Shown piece after piece: positions 35,402-46,478 of a stretch of DNA of 64,000 nt. Source of the stretch: Tilletia caries. Taxonomy: Eukaryota > Basidiomycota > Exobasidiomycetes > Tilletiales > Tilletiaceae. Within the stretch, counting starts at the first letter, position 1, and each line of letters opens with the position of its first letter. The notes beneath the pieces are model-generated. The model worked only from the letters and a program-made list of their open reading frames with translations, was not told the DNA's origin and did no database searches. The DNA is taken from contig JALUTQ010000032.1 of the NCBI GenBank assembly GCA_032718865.1, positions 930,001-994,000 on the forward strand, in the 5' to 3' direction. The translations under genes were made by a program, and so were the position numbers.

Positions 35402-36373
35402 GAGCTGGATCCTTCCTCCCACTCACTCACTCGCTCGCTCACTCACTCACCTCTCCCACATACGGACCCCACTCGTCAAGTCATAGCAGTAGTACTACTC
35501 ACATAGACAGAAGCACCAGCACCAGCACGAAAGCTCATCTTCCTCGCAAGACTTTCCCACCCGAACGTGAGTACACCGCCCGTGGCTTCTACCCCTTTCT
35601 CTGCGCGTGCTGCGGTGGTGCGCGTGTCGTGGGCAGTGGTGTGCTCCTCATCTTGGGACGTGTCGAGCCCATCCACAGCGAAGCTCAGACCCAACAGAAA
35701 CGCGTGCAAGAAGACGCGTCGCGTCCCGAACCCAACACCTCCACCGCAACTCACACCACCACCACTGCAATGGGCAGCAACAACAACAACAACAGCATCA
35801 CCATCGATGCACACAACCTCAACATTTGGGACATGGGCACAATATGGCACTCGCGCCATGGTGCAATGGCACACGCTCGCTCATGGTGCTGCAGTCACTT
35901 CCCTTCTAAGACGGGCTTCACATCAAACACGCTCGCCGTGTCGTGGGAGAACGTATCAGCTCGTCATCGCGTCGTGGGTTGCGCGGCCATCCTTCCACCC
36001 CTCCACCCCTCCACCCCATCCCCCTCACCCCCCTGAGAATTTTTTTGCCGCCGTTTCCGCGGAACATGCCGAGCATTGGCACGCACCTATCCACCCACAC
36101 ACCTTCCTTCCACCGCAGCAGCGCGTCAACACGCGTCATGCGCGTTGCTTTGGCGCAGGTTGGGCTTTGCTCTGCTTCCTTATCGCGTTCCAGCCCCTTG
36201 CCTTGGTCTGACTGATACTCAGACCTATATGCTGATCATTTGCTCCCTTTTTGCTCCTGCATATGCCGTGCCTGTGTTCTTCGAATGCCGCTCGCCTCTT
36301 TGCCGGCATCCCTCCTTCCGTTCGTTCGTTCGTTCGTTCGTTCGCTCTCCCTCGTCAGGTCAATCCTTACACA
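35402..36373. other. Upstream region of HMG-box gene
   Basis: Contains CACTCACTCACTCGCTCG repeats near 35425, CAA/ACC repeats near 35780 and a (TTCG)6 run at 36321-36344. A donor-like GTGAGTACAC near 35568 and an acceptor CTCGTCAG at about 36358, 16 bases before the HMG ATG, would allow a 5' UTR intron. No separate gene is supported. Confidence 0.45.
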
Positions 36374-37001
36374 ATGGCCAAGTCTAAGTCATCATCCAAC
36401 GCATCAGCGTCCGCCGCCAAGGAGGAGAAGAAGGCCAAGCGACCCCGCAAGGACAAGAACGCGCCCAAGAAGGCAAAGTCTGCATACATCATTTTCTGCT
36501 CGGAATACCGTGATCGCGTAAAAGAGGAGAACCCGACGGCTGGCTTCGGTGAGTCTTTCTGCTAGAATAAGTTCGACTTGCTATGTCATACGATTCTGAT
36601 CATTCACGTATCTTACGCGTTTCCGCCGGATCATGCAGGCGATATTGGCCGTATCCTTGGTGCCAAGTGGAAGGACATGAGCGAGAAGGACAAGGCGGTG
36701 AGTCACGACACGACTCGAATGAACTCGTGTCTCTTTCCCTTGACTGAACGCGTACCCATCCGTTCTGTGCCATTTTTCCAGCCCTTCGTCAAGGCGCAGG
36801 AGAAGGACAAGATTCGTGCCGCACGGGAAGACGCAGAGTACAAGGTAAGGATCACACAATTCCCAGCTGTCGTGTCGATGCTCTCGATTGGCTTAAATGC
36901 TAGAAGCTGACCTGTTTTCTTTCTTTGTCTCCTGCCCAAATCAGGCGGGCAAGGAGGCCGCAGCTGACGAGGATGACGACGAGGAGGAAGACGACGAATG
37001 A
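36374..37001 (+). CDS. NHP6: HMG-box DNA-bending protein, NHP6-like
   Basis: Four exons: 36374-36548, 36639-36697, 36782-36844 and 36945-37001; 117 residues. A basic Lys-rich N-terminus leads into one HMG box (about residues 29-97): NAPKKAKSAYIIFCSEYRD, then ENPTAGFGDIGRILGAKWKD and EKDKAPFVKAQEKDK. This order matches Nhp6, the nonhistone chromatin protein that bends DNA and assists FACT and RNA polymerase III genes. Unlike yeast Nhp6 it has a short acidic tail (DEDDDEEEDDE), as in animal HMGB proteins. The whole box is cut by three introns. Confidence 0.92.
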
Positions 37002-37679
37002 GCATCTCAATTTCCGATGACCGACGATAGTTGTCGTAAGATTCTCCGACTGCACCGTCGGTGGTATTCCGGACGTGTTGTCCGCAGCGACAGTATTTTC
37101 AGAGCTTGATTCGGCCAGCCTTCTCTGCGCTTCCCCTTCCTGGCCTCAAGAACCTCCCGGACCGGTTTCCCGCCTCTCAACGCTGCTGCCAACGCTTTCG
37201 ATGGTCGAAATGCTTTTCCTCCCTCGAAAATTCTCGCTGACTCGCTCCCACTCGCCATGCTCCCGTTCCCCCAACCCTTTTCGTTCTGGTCACCCCGAGT
37301 CGTATAAGGATGGTGTTCCGCAACCACATCCGTTTCAATTCCGCCCTCGGCCTTCCTCTCAGAGGCTTCATCCTGGCTTGATTCCACCCCCTCCTCCTTT
37401 GTATACTGAATACCACAAAAATTGCTGTTCGTCCTCTTCCTACCTTATGGCTTTGCAATTGGGAGAGTCAGAGACGCTTGGACTGAAGCCTTTGGCCGCG
37501 AAGAAGAGAGGAGAGGAGAGGAGATCGTTTCAAAGGTTGCCTTCGAGCTGCAACCGACTGACTCGCTGATGAGGCAAAAACCCGAACGGGCTGCCGGCTT
37601 ATGCACCCAGCATGTTCACCCCTTCACGACCTTTTCTTACACTCCCCGTCCAACTCCCCGTAGCACGCCTCACGCCCCA
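37002..37679. other. 3' flank of NHP6 gene
   Basis: C/T-rich stretch on the plus strand with no convincing gene on either strand; leads into the transposon island. Confidence 0.5.
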
Positions 37680-37880
37680 AGCCTCAAGCTCAGTGGAAAA
37701 CGAAATGGACGAAAAATGGATGTAAAGCTCAGAAATGAATCTCAGGAAAAATTAATGCGCTGTTGAGACGCTGTTGGAGCTGCCGAGACGCTGTTGAGAC
37801 GCTGTTGAGACGCTGTCGAAAGCAGGGTGGTCTGAGCGGCGCACTGAGACGCTTTTGAGACGCTGTCGACACCCTGTCGC
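37680..37880 (+). repeat. Left inverted repeat block with GAGACGCTGTT units
   Basis: At least five GAGACGCTGT(T) or close variants between about 37752 and 37880, preceded by ATGAATCTCAGGAAAAA. The same features occur in opposite orientation at 49690-49990 (CAACAGCGTC.., TTTTTCCTGAGAATGAAT). Overall similarity is moderate; the two blocks look like old terminal repeats of one element or two members of a family. Confidence 0.5.
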
Positions 37881-37930
37881 TTCCGCGCTCTCATTTCCGC
37901 ATTTTCCATCAACCTGCCTCCACCCCATGC

Positions 37931-38690
37931 ACAGGGGTTTGGGGGTCGTTATTCCATAGAGGTAATAACGATGAATAACGATCGTTATTCAGGCCCGAAT
38001 ACACGAAAACTTGCGACACCTGTTCACCGCTGTTCATCTCCGTGAATAACGATCGTTATTCACCGTTATTCACCGTTATTCACGCCGTGACCAAGTGTGA
38101 ACAGGGGAGGAACCAGCTAGCAAATTTAAGGCTCTCTCCAATAGATAAACTCTCCACCAGCGCACCATGGCAGCATTAAGCATTACATACGCATCACGTA
38201 TTACGCATCGTCCATCACGTCTCATCATGACCCGACGCGGTAGTCCACACTCTGGTCTGCCACGCACTCGTCCTGGTCAATCGAGCATGCCTGGTGCGGG
38301 GGAGTACATCCCTCTCCATCATACATACGTGTAGCAATACTGAAAAAAACGAGGTTTTTGTGTCTTCAAAAAAAAGCAACATCGTTTGGGCCAAAAGGTA
38401 TGAATTTTTTTCAGATCCAGTGAAGACGCGTGGAGACCCTCGAAACCCACAAGATGGGCCGAAAACCGAGGAGTCTGGGCTGCCTCCGGAATACTAGTAC
38501 GGAACAGCGACGAACAGCGACGAACAGCTGTGGTTGTTACGGGAGAAGTACTAACTATGAATAAGTACGAACAGCGGCGAACAGCGACGAACAGCTGTCG
38601 TTATTCCGGGAGAAGTACTAACTCTGAACAGCGGGCGCAATTACATGTATTCACGTGTATTCACCAGTGAATAACACCCCTCAACCTCCA
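37931..38690. mobile_element. Small inverted-repeat element with subterminal repeats
   Basis: Left end AGGGGTTTGGGGGTCGTTATTC and right end GAATAACACCCCTCAACCTCC are imperfect inverted repeats of about 21 bases. Between them lie GTTATTCACC and AATAACGATCGTTATT words on the left and repeated GAACAGCGACGAACAG plus GGGAGAAGTACTAACT on the right. No protein coding potential. A MITE-like element is the best description. Confidence 0.5.
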
Positions 38691-38694
38691 GTGA

Positions 38695-39034
38695 TGTGCG
38701 AACACTTGGTTCGGAAAGAGAGTCTTACCTGTTGCCGAGAGCAGACAGAAGAAAAGTAGAACAATGCAAGGACGGATTAATTCTAAGCGAGGGAGGAAAT
38801 GAGGCGCAGCGGCTTAAATACAAATGAGGTGCGAGTGAGTGAGGCCGCTGCGGCGAGTGAAGGAAAAAGAGGAAGGAAAAAGTGGAGCGTTGCGTAACGA
38901 TTCTGAAGCAGTGAGCGGAAAAAGTGTTCAGTGAGGAAAAGTGTTGAGAGAAATCGGGAATCGGATCGGAGCGGAACGGAATCACAGAGAAGGATTAAGG
39001 AAGCTGTTATACTCAGGAGCTGGTTGCCAGCACA
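38695..39034 (-). repeat. 3' LTR of Gypsy element
   Basis: 340 bases, ends TGTGC..GCACA. The pol stop codon lies inside it at 39013-39015. Confidence 0.9.
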
Positions 39035-42000
39035 TCCCCACCCTCAGAAGCAGACCGTCCCTGGTCTGCAACTGGGAGGCGAGAAAGGGCGTCTGCGTTC
39101 GTGTGGCGGGCCCCGGGGCGATACAGGAATCGAAGGTTGGCCAGATGCGGCATGATCTCTGCGCGGCAACGTGTGATGGTAGGCCCGTAAGGAATGTTGG
39201 TCGTCGACCGAAGCACGCGCTCCATCGGAGAATGGTCTGTAATCACGGTCGTGAAGGCCCCTTCGAGTAGATGCGCAAGCTTCCGATGGGCCCACGTGAA
39301 ACAGACCAGTTCCAGCTCAGCGGCCACGAGTTTGGACTCCGCTGGGGAAGTGAGCCGGGAAAGAAATGCGACCGGACGTTCGGTGAGGAGAAGCCGGTCG
39401 TTCCCATCCTGAAAGAGACGGGGCCGGGGAAGCGGGCCGCGAAGCAGATCGTCGAGTTCGTCGGCTGCCGAGGACCGGACGGTGCCCAAGACGAAGTCCC
39501 CATGAGCAGCAGGGTGACGACGAACGCGCGGTGGGAGGGCAGGATCAGCGTCCCCGATCACCTCCGCGGCTTCGTCCATCGTCAACGAGTCCGAAAGCCC
39601 TGCCGAGTCCACCGTATCCTCAACCCGGGGGTCTACAGGGAGCTCAGTCCGGTCGGCAACGAAGGGGTCGTCGGCAGTCGTGTCGATATCGATCTGCTCG
39701 ATGTTGAAGACCGGGTCGATGCCTAGGTGCGGAGGAAGAGTGAGGCGAACGCGATGGGCCGACAGGACTTCTTCAACTGGGAACGGCCCGAGCTTTCGAG
39801 CGTCCAACTGATCCGAAACGGCGCCCGCAACTGGACGATCCCGGAGACGAATCCAAGCGGACATCCCCGGCGCCACCAGAGCCGGAGCAGCACGCCGTGA
39901 GTCGTATCTGCGCTTCTGTTCAACGCGAGCGGCGACGATGTGTTGACGAGCTTCGTCCAGGCGATTTTGAGCCGCCGACAGACGTTCCTCGAAGGAGCCC
40001 ACGCCGAGATGTTCCTCCGAGTCGAAGATGGCATGGACTATGGTCGGGTGGCTGATGAAGATCAGGTCGAAGGGCCGATGACCGGTGACAGACGACGGGC
40101 TACTGTTGATCGCCAATTCGACCGAAGGGAGAAGACGGCGATCCCAGTGCGACTTCGACGGCAGGGCCATGACTTGAAGGACACGGTGGACAGTCTGTAC
40201 CACGCGTTCCACGCTATTGGCTTGCTGATGGTACGGACTGGAGGGCGTGCTGATTGCGCCCAGAGACTCGCAGAGGGCCGACATGACCGAACCAGAGACC
40301 CGTGCTTCAGAGTCCGAGACGATACGGCGAGGCCGCCAGCCGAAGCGGAGCACGCGGTTGCTCACGATGGCAGCGACTCCGTCCGCGGTAATCTCCTTTG
40401 CGCAAGGCTCGAGGATGACCATGCGCGAAAAGAGGTCCTGGATCACCAGAGCGGCGTCGTTCCCCGCCCTTGATCGTGGGAACCCGTAGATGAGGTCGAG
40501 CGAGATGTGATCGAAGGGAAGCGTCGGGTCCGTCGAAATGTCCAACATGCCGGTCTTTGGGGAGGACTTCGTGCGTCGGCATGAGTCGCAGTGTTTGACC
40601 CAAGCACGAACCGCGGTGGAAAGCTGGGGACGCCAGAAGTGCTTTCGAACAGCAAGGAACGTCTTCCAAAACCCGAAGTGTCCGCCCTGATCGTGAGCAT
40701 GTCGCAGAACGACGGAAAGGCCCGCGGCAGGGAGAGCGATCCGGTCATCGCTGCGACGGACGAGGACAGAGTCCCGAAGCACCCATTCGTTGTCGGATGT
40801 TGGCCGGTCTTGGGCGCGACGCAAGATCGGCGCGAAGAACTTGTCTTCGGACAACCACATCGTCCACCGATCGCGTGCAATGCCCGAAGGCAATTGAGAT
40901 ACGGACAGCGTGTTCAGGTGAGCACCGACGGGATCGATGGGGACAGGGGCGGGTGTGGTCGTCACCTGATGAAGGATGGCCGCAAGAGCTCCCTTGGACG
41001 CATCAGTGTAGAGGATGTAGGGCCGGGACGGATCGGGGTGGGCGAGAACGGGTGGATTTGCGATGGCCGCCCGTAGAGCCTCGAAACTGGCCTGCTGTTC
41101 GGGGCCCCAAGACAACGGAACCTTAGCCGCGGATACCGCCCGTCCCTCAGTGTTCACGAGTCTGGTGTTGCCGTCGGCAGATTCGTATCGCCAGCCCTTG
41201 AGTAGCCTTGTAAGCGGAGCCGCGATCTCGGCGAAGTTCGGAATAAAAGCACGATAGTACCCAAACAAGCCGAGAGTGTGGTATAGCTCCTGCAGCGTAT
41301 GAGGGCGTGCCAGAGTTTGGACCGCCTTCGCTCGATCTTGCCAGACGGCGACGCCAGCCCCAGACACTTTCCGGCCGAGCAAGGTGAGGCTGGGCACCGC
41401 AAACGTGCATTTGGCCGGACTGAATCGAAGTCCGATGGCCTCAGCATTCCGCAGTAGCGTGTCCAGCGCACGAAGATGCTCATCGAGGTCATCTGTCGCA
41501 ATGACGGAGTCGTCGATATATACCACCGCTTGTTGCCAGCGGAGATTGCCGAGGACCTTATCCATCATCCTTTGGAAAAGCGCCGGAGCATTTCGCAACC
41601 CGAAGGGGACTCGCTTGTATTGGTAGAGTCCCCTGTGGCAGACGAAGGCCGTTTTTCCATCGGTCGTCGGGGGCCACGCCGAGTTGGTGGTAGCCGCGGA
41701 TGGCGTCTAACGAACTGAACCATTTCTTTCCGCAGAGGGTTTGAAAAATGGCGTCGATCGTCGGGAGAGGATATCGGTCGGGCACGGTGCTGGAGTTCAG
41801 TTGGCGGTAGTCGACGCAGAACCTCCACTTCCCGTTCTGTTTGACCATCACAACGGGGAAGGAGACCGGGCTTTGTGACGGCTCGATCACATCCCAATCC
41901 AACAACTGTTCGATGGCCACATCCATGGCTGCCCGTTTCTCCGGGCTCGCGCGCCTAAGGGGTTCCGGTGGCAGATTGGTGTTGGGCTCGAGATGGATGT

Positions 42001-43258
42001 CCATATCGTGGCCCTCAATTCGCCCCGGGCGGCCATCTAGGGCGAAAGCAGCCGAATGGGCTCGCAACAACTCCACGACGGATGCATGGGCGTTCCCGAC
42101 GGCGTCCACTCCAACCCGATAAGCGCCGTCCACGAGAGTGGTATCCGCGTCCTGTGTCAACGAGTTAACTGGAGAGTCGATCTCGTCGAACACGTCGAGC
42201 GGAAGACCAGCTTCGTCTGGCTCAGGGACAGCCGGAGATCGGACGGTGAAGGGATCGGGTTGGGACGGAGCGCCGAGATGGAACAGCTCCCCATCGTCGG
42301 AGATGCGGTCGCCTATCCGCGCGGCGGTGGCATCGGCGATCACAGTGCCTTTCTCCAGCTCGAATGGCGCCGACCCGTAATTGCCGACCAAGATATGGCG
42401 GACAGCCCCGTTATGAAGGAGACCAACGGGACCCGTCAATCGGACGGACTCGTCGGGCGTGATGGAGAGGCGGGGCGCGACGGTGTAGTCGACACCGGGG
42501 GCCAGACAAGCAGCGTTGACGGAGACCCACGTCTGAAAGCCTGGCGGTAGCAAGATGGACGAGGAGGAAACGAGCTCGGCCTCCACTGCGAAGGGACCGG
42601 GGACACGTTCGCGGACTTGGAACGTGTATCGGTCGATCCGGCCTCGACCACGAGTTGGAGAGATCGAGACGTCGTAGGCGGTGATGAAATCGAGACCAAG
42701 GCAGAGTCCCGGAGGAAACGCGGGCAGGATGTGAAAGTCCTGTTCGAATTCCAGGTGAACGTGCTTGCCGTGAGGATCCGTTGCATGGAGGAACACGGGT
42801 AGGGTCGCCCACCCAAGCGTCATCGAGTCGCCAATCCCCTTTACGTGCATCGGGGAGCCAGACGCCGAGCCACCCATTTTCTCGAGCAACGAGGCGTCGA
42901 TGCACGACAGCGAAGCTCCGGTGTCCATGAGGGTGGAAAGCGCCCGACCGTCCGTGTCGTTGATACGAACGTGGGCAGTCAGAGGAACGTGAGCCCGGTA
43001 CCCTTGACCCGTGCCAGTGGCAGGTTGCTTCGGTAGTACCACCACATTTCCGAACGCCCGCTTCGGCTGTGCCAGAGGAGGGACGGCCTCGTTGGGACGG
43101 ATCGGACGCGGCGTGGAGAATACCGGTCGATCCATCAAGAACAACGTCCCCGCAGGTATGGAAGCCGACGGGAGGGTGTCTTCGGACCGGATCAGACTTG
43201 GCTCTCGAGGAGCAGAGCAGGAAGAATCATCGTGATTCGTGTGGATCTGATTGGACAT
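39013..43258 (-). pseudogene. Gypsy Pol: protease, RT, split RNase H and integrase, one-base shift
   Basis: Protease: LMDTGASLSCID near the start. RT: KQNGKWRFCVDYRQLN, FSSLDAIRGYHQ, then the frame shifts at an A5 run (T5 at 41652-41656 on the plus strand) and continues with LRNAPALFQRMM and catalytic VVYIDDSV. RNase H first strand: YILYTDASKGALAAILHQ. Directly after comes a linker and the integrase: zinc finger H-H-C-C (HAHDQGGHFGF.. HCDSC) and D,D-35-E core in SLDLIYG, IVSDSEAR and NSVERVVQT. The rest of RNase H (PVAFLSRLTSPAESKLVAAE, FTTVITDHSPMERVL, NADALSRLP) then follows, at the C-terminus beside the LTR. No chromodomain seen. Single frame from 41598 to the stop, so both odd junctions are in frame. 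Confidence 0.85.
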
Positions 43259-43288
43259 GGAGGGCGCGAAGCCATTCTCCGTGGGGAT

Positions 43289-43371
43289 CTACAATGACAA
43301 GGGGGAGAAACACAAATGAGAACGGAACGAATGATGAACACAGCTTCGGGATGCCTTTATGCACGACTCAC
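43289..43371 (-). other. Candidate intron bridging gag and pol
   Basis: GTGAGT donor at 43371, a pyrimidine-rich tract and CATTGTAG acceptor ending at 43289; 83 bases, like other introns here. The gag stop (TAA, 43357-43359) lies inside it, as does the TAG that closes the pol frame upstream. Both ends fall between codons, so removal joins gag and pol in one frame. Confidence 0.6.
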
Positions 43372-46173
43372 GGAGGAGGATGTGGACTCCTGAGTGCCCC
43401 GAATTTCCTCCTTCCCAACCCCTTGACTCTCCTCGGTGTAGTAGCTGGAAGCCCCTTGATGAACCACTTCCTCTTCGAATGGGTAGTCGTCGTCCTCGTC
43501 AACGATCATGGACCGGACTTGAGGAACGAGATGCGCATGTTCGAAGTTGAAGTGATCCCCTCCGCACTTCCCACAAGGTCGATTGAGGCGCATCGGTGTG
43601 GTGCGACCCTCGACTCGATACTTGCGGGGCTCTCCGTTTTGAGCGGGAATGACGCGGGAGGGGTCGTAGGAGGCTGTCATGGCGGACACACCGTAGGGAG
43701 TAGGTGGAGCCGCGGCTGGGGCTGACGCAGTCTGGACCGTGGCAGGAGTCTTGTAAGATTTCCTAGTTATAAGGTCGTTGCAAACACAATAGAATTGGTG
43801 TTGGACAGTCGGACGCGTAGTACCGCTCGTTGTATAGAGACAGAAGTGACGCGCTGCTGAACTTTGGCCTATGCTACTATGTTTAGATAACTAACCAGTA
43901 TACCAGTGGTCCTACAGGTGTGTGGGTGAAAGTGGCTCTCTCAATCACTTGATGAAACTTTATGAGACTCAGACTTCACACAGTAGACTTTAACTCTGCA
44001 ATGATCTGTGATTGCTAAGTTAGTTGTCTGGGAGTGTGAGAGGAAAGAGCTGGGGGGACCAGAAGGGAAGAAGGGCGGCGAGGGCGCTCCTTTTTATACC
44101 TTTCATGGTGCCCCCTGATGCGCAGCGCATTGTGTGGTGTGCGCTGCGCTGAGGTGTGGTGATGTGGATGCGTCGGTGTGCTGGTGAGTCACAAGAGTCA
44201 CAGCCACGTGACAACTGACGCGTCAGATAGTAGTCATCCAACAGTCACCATAAATCACCCAGCAGTCAATACACAGTCATCCTTTGACACGGGCTAAATA
44301 CATACACAGTCATACAGTCATCATGGGAGCAGGGACGAGTCAAAGGGGAAGTGTGAGTGTGGCGAGGTGAGGTGAGAGGAAGCGGTGGTGAGTGGTGCGC
44401 GCGGTGCGCATGGTGAGCGTTGGTTCACCACGCGAAAATGTGTTTCGATGGTAAATTCGCGTGAACCAACACTTCACCAAAATTGTAAACAACACGCACC
44501 ATATGTGGCACGTGACGCGCACCACGCGTCGCACACCACACGCGCCACGTGACAATTGTCGACGCGCGGCGCGTCTCAGGTGAGAAAATAAAAACAACGC
44601 GCACCACATATCGCGCGCGCAGAGAAAAACAACCCGCACCACGTGTCGGTCACCACGCGTCGGTACGGGTGAGAGGATAGAAATGTTAACTTGTGAGGTG
44701 CTGAATAATGTACGCGTGGCACCTACATATGTCAGACACCTTACAAGTCTGGACCGCGATAGCCGGCGCGGAAGCTGAGCGCACCATGGCCTGCTGAGCA
44801 AGGCGTCCTAACGCCGACGACGAACCTTGGGTAGGAGCAGGAGAGGACGATGTGTTGATGAAAATCTTGTACATGTCCCTCCACGAGAACTCGCATCGGC
44901 CGAGCTCGTGCTGAAGTTCGTCGAGCGTGGCATGCTCGCGAGGAATGCGAAGCATGATGCTAAAGCTGGTAGGGAGGCCGTCCGTGATGTCGATGACGAG
45001 AGAATCGTCAGGCTGACCGAAACCGAATGCTTGACGGAGTTGGCGGACTTTGTGGAAGTAATAAGCCAGCGCTGTCTCTGTCGTAGGCGTCCATCGTCGT
45101 TCTCGGGCCTCGCGGCGTTGTTGAGCCGTGTTGACGGGGAATGCCTTCCGCATCGTCGCCGCCCAGGCCTCGTACGTCGTCAGGGTCGCTGCGGTGGAGT
45201 CCGGAAGACCCTCGTGCCAGACGGCAGCCTCATTGGTCAACGCAATGGGCAGCGCGCGAAGGACAGACGCCACCCAGACGGAAGAGCTGTTAGACCGAAA
45301 GACGTCGCGGACTCGGCTAAGGAAAGCTTCGAGTCGTGACGGATCGCCGGAGAAATGCCCCAGAAACTCCTGTTTACAGGGGATGGGGTGGCTGGATCGT
45401 ATATCAGGGGCCGGTGGCATTGGTACGGGTGGGACCACCTCCGGTGGAATCGCGGGGCGCAAAGGGCTCTCGTTGGAGGTGTCCTCTTGATCCTCAGCTG
45501 TATCGTCTTGAGTGGATTCTTGCTCGTCGACCGTGCTGGATAGCGCCGGGACGGGGATGCCCAGCTTGTTCATGGCGCGGCGAATCTTGCGGCGCTCGGC
45601 GGAGTTGAGGGCCTTGAACCGGTCCAACGGGGATGCGCCGGTCGGAGACGGAGTGGTGAGCAGCTGCGAAGAGAGAGCTGATGGTGTGAGGTGTGGAGGG
45701 AGGTCGCGGTTGCGACGGATGACGAAGGGAGGAGTATCCTGACCGAGAGTGGTGCGGACCGGGGAGTAGGAGCCGGGCTGACGCGATGGCGTCCAAGGTT
45801 GCTGGTTGGTCCCATCGGCGACTTCGTCGTCGTCCTCGTCGTCCTCGGGCTCGCCGCGCTGCCACTGTTCCACCTCACCGAGCCGTATGTTGAAGCCGTC
45901 CAATCGATTCGCGAGTTCATCGCGCATAGCGCGGACTTCAGCGATCATCGACATGTTGTAGAAGTCAGCGGCGACAGCGGTGAGGTCGGGGTGTGTGATG
46001 GTCGAGGCGGGGACGAGCGGAACTTGAGGGGACGAGGCAGAGACGAGCGGGTCGGAAACGGACGAGACGGGAACGAGTGGGTCTTGAAGAGCGGCCGATT
46101 GCGATCCTCCGCGAGCGCCACGACCTCGGCGTCGTCCGCGACTGGATGTCGCCGATGCTGGAGACGAGTTCAT
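43357..46173 (-). pseudogene. Gypsy Gag, interrupted by a transposon insertion
   Basis: Part one (44747-46173): a Gly/Arg-rich start, a coiled segment FNIRLGEVEQW and a retrotransposon Gag capsid-like domain (FLGHFSGDPSRLEAFLSRVR, AAVWHEGLPDS, FHKVRQLRQAFG). Part two (43357-43750): a Pro/Ala linker and a zinc knuckle variant CGKCGGDHFNFEH (C-x2-C-x3-H-x4-H). The 996-base insertion plus its 3-base duplication equals 999, and the frame before and after agrees. As it stands the first part ends at a stop inside the insertion after about 495 codons, so nucleocapsid and pol are cut off from it. Confidence 0.8.
43751..44746. mobile_element. 996-base inverted-repeat insertion in Gypsy gag
   Basis: Ends TTGTAAG(A)T(T)TC and, inverted, TTGTAAG(G)T(G)TC; flanked by a 3-base direct repeat GTC. 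No ORF for a transposase; the right third is full of ACGCGT, CACGTG and CACC words. Excision with one GTC leaves an uninterrupted gag frame, which marks the borders. A non-autonomous DNA transposon is likely; superfamily not clear. Confidence 0.75.
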
Positions 46174-46478
46174 CGCGTGTAGGTCGAGAAGGTGTAGGTG
46201 TTGATGGTGAAGTCGTGAAGAGGAGAAGAGATGTGCTGTGTAGACACGGACCCAGGGAAACCGAGGAGATGCCTCGACTCAAGGACCTACTGGGTGGTCG
46301 ACGCAGGGAGGGAAGAGAGAGCAGAAAGAGAAGGGAGAGGCCACTGGAGATTCGAAGTCTCGACGAGGCCGTCTTGAAGTTGGGAGAGGCCGCTGGAACT
46401 GTTGAGTTCGTCGGTGCCGTCTGTGGGTTTCGCTGTAGGTGGTCGGTGCACGTCAGCGAGAGAACCCTCTCATCACCA

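Noticed and set aside
37007..37387. 126-codon minus-strand ORF after NHP6
   Set aside because: No recognisable domain and it overlaps the presumed 3' UTR of NHP6.
37760..37880. CRISPR-like array of GAGACGCTGTT repeats
   Set aside because: Repeats are too short, irregularly spaced and in a eukaryotic transposon context.
43750..44744. Gag insertion as an introner (GTAAGG..ACAAG intron)
   Set aside because: Splicing at these sites leaves four extra bases and shifts the gag frame; exact excision with a 3-base repeat fits better.
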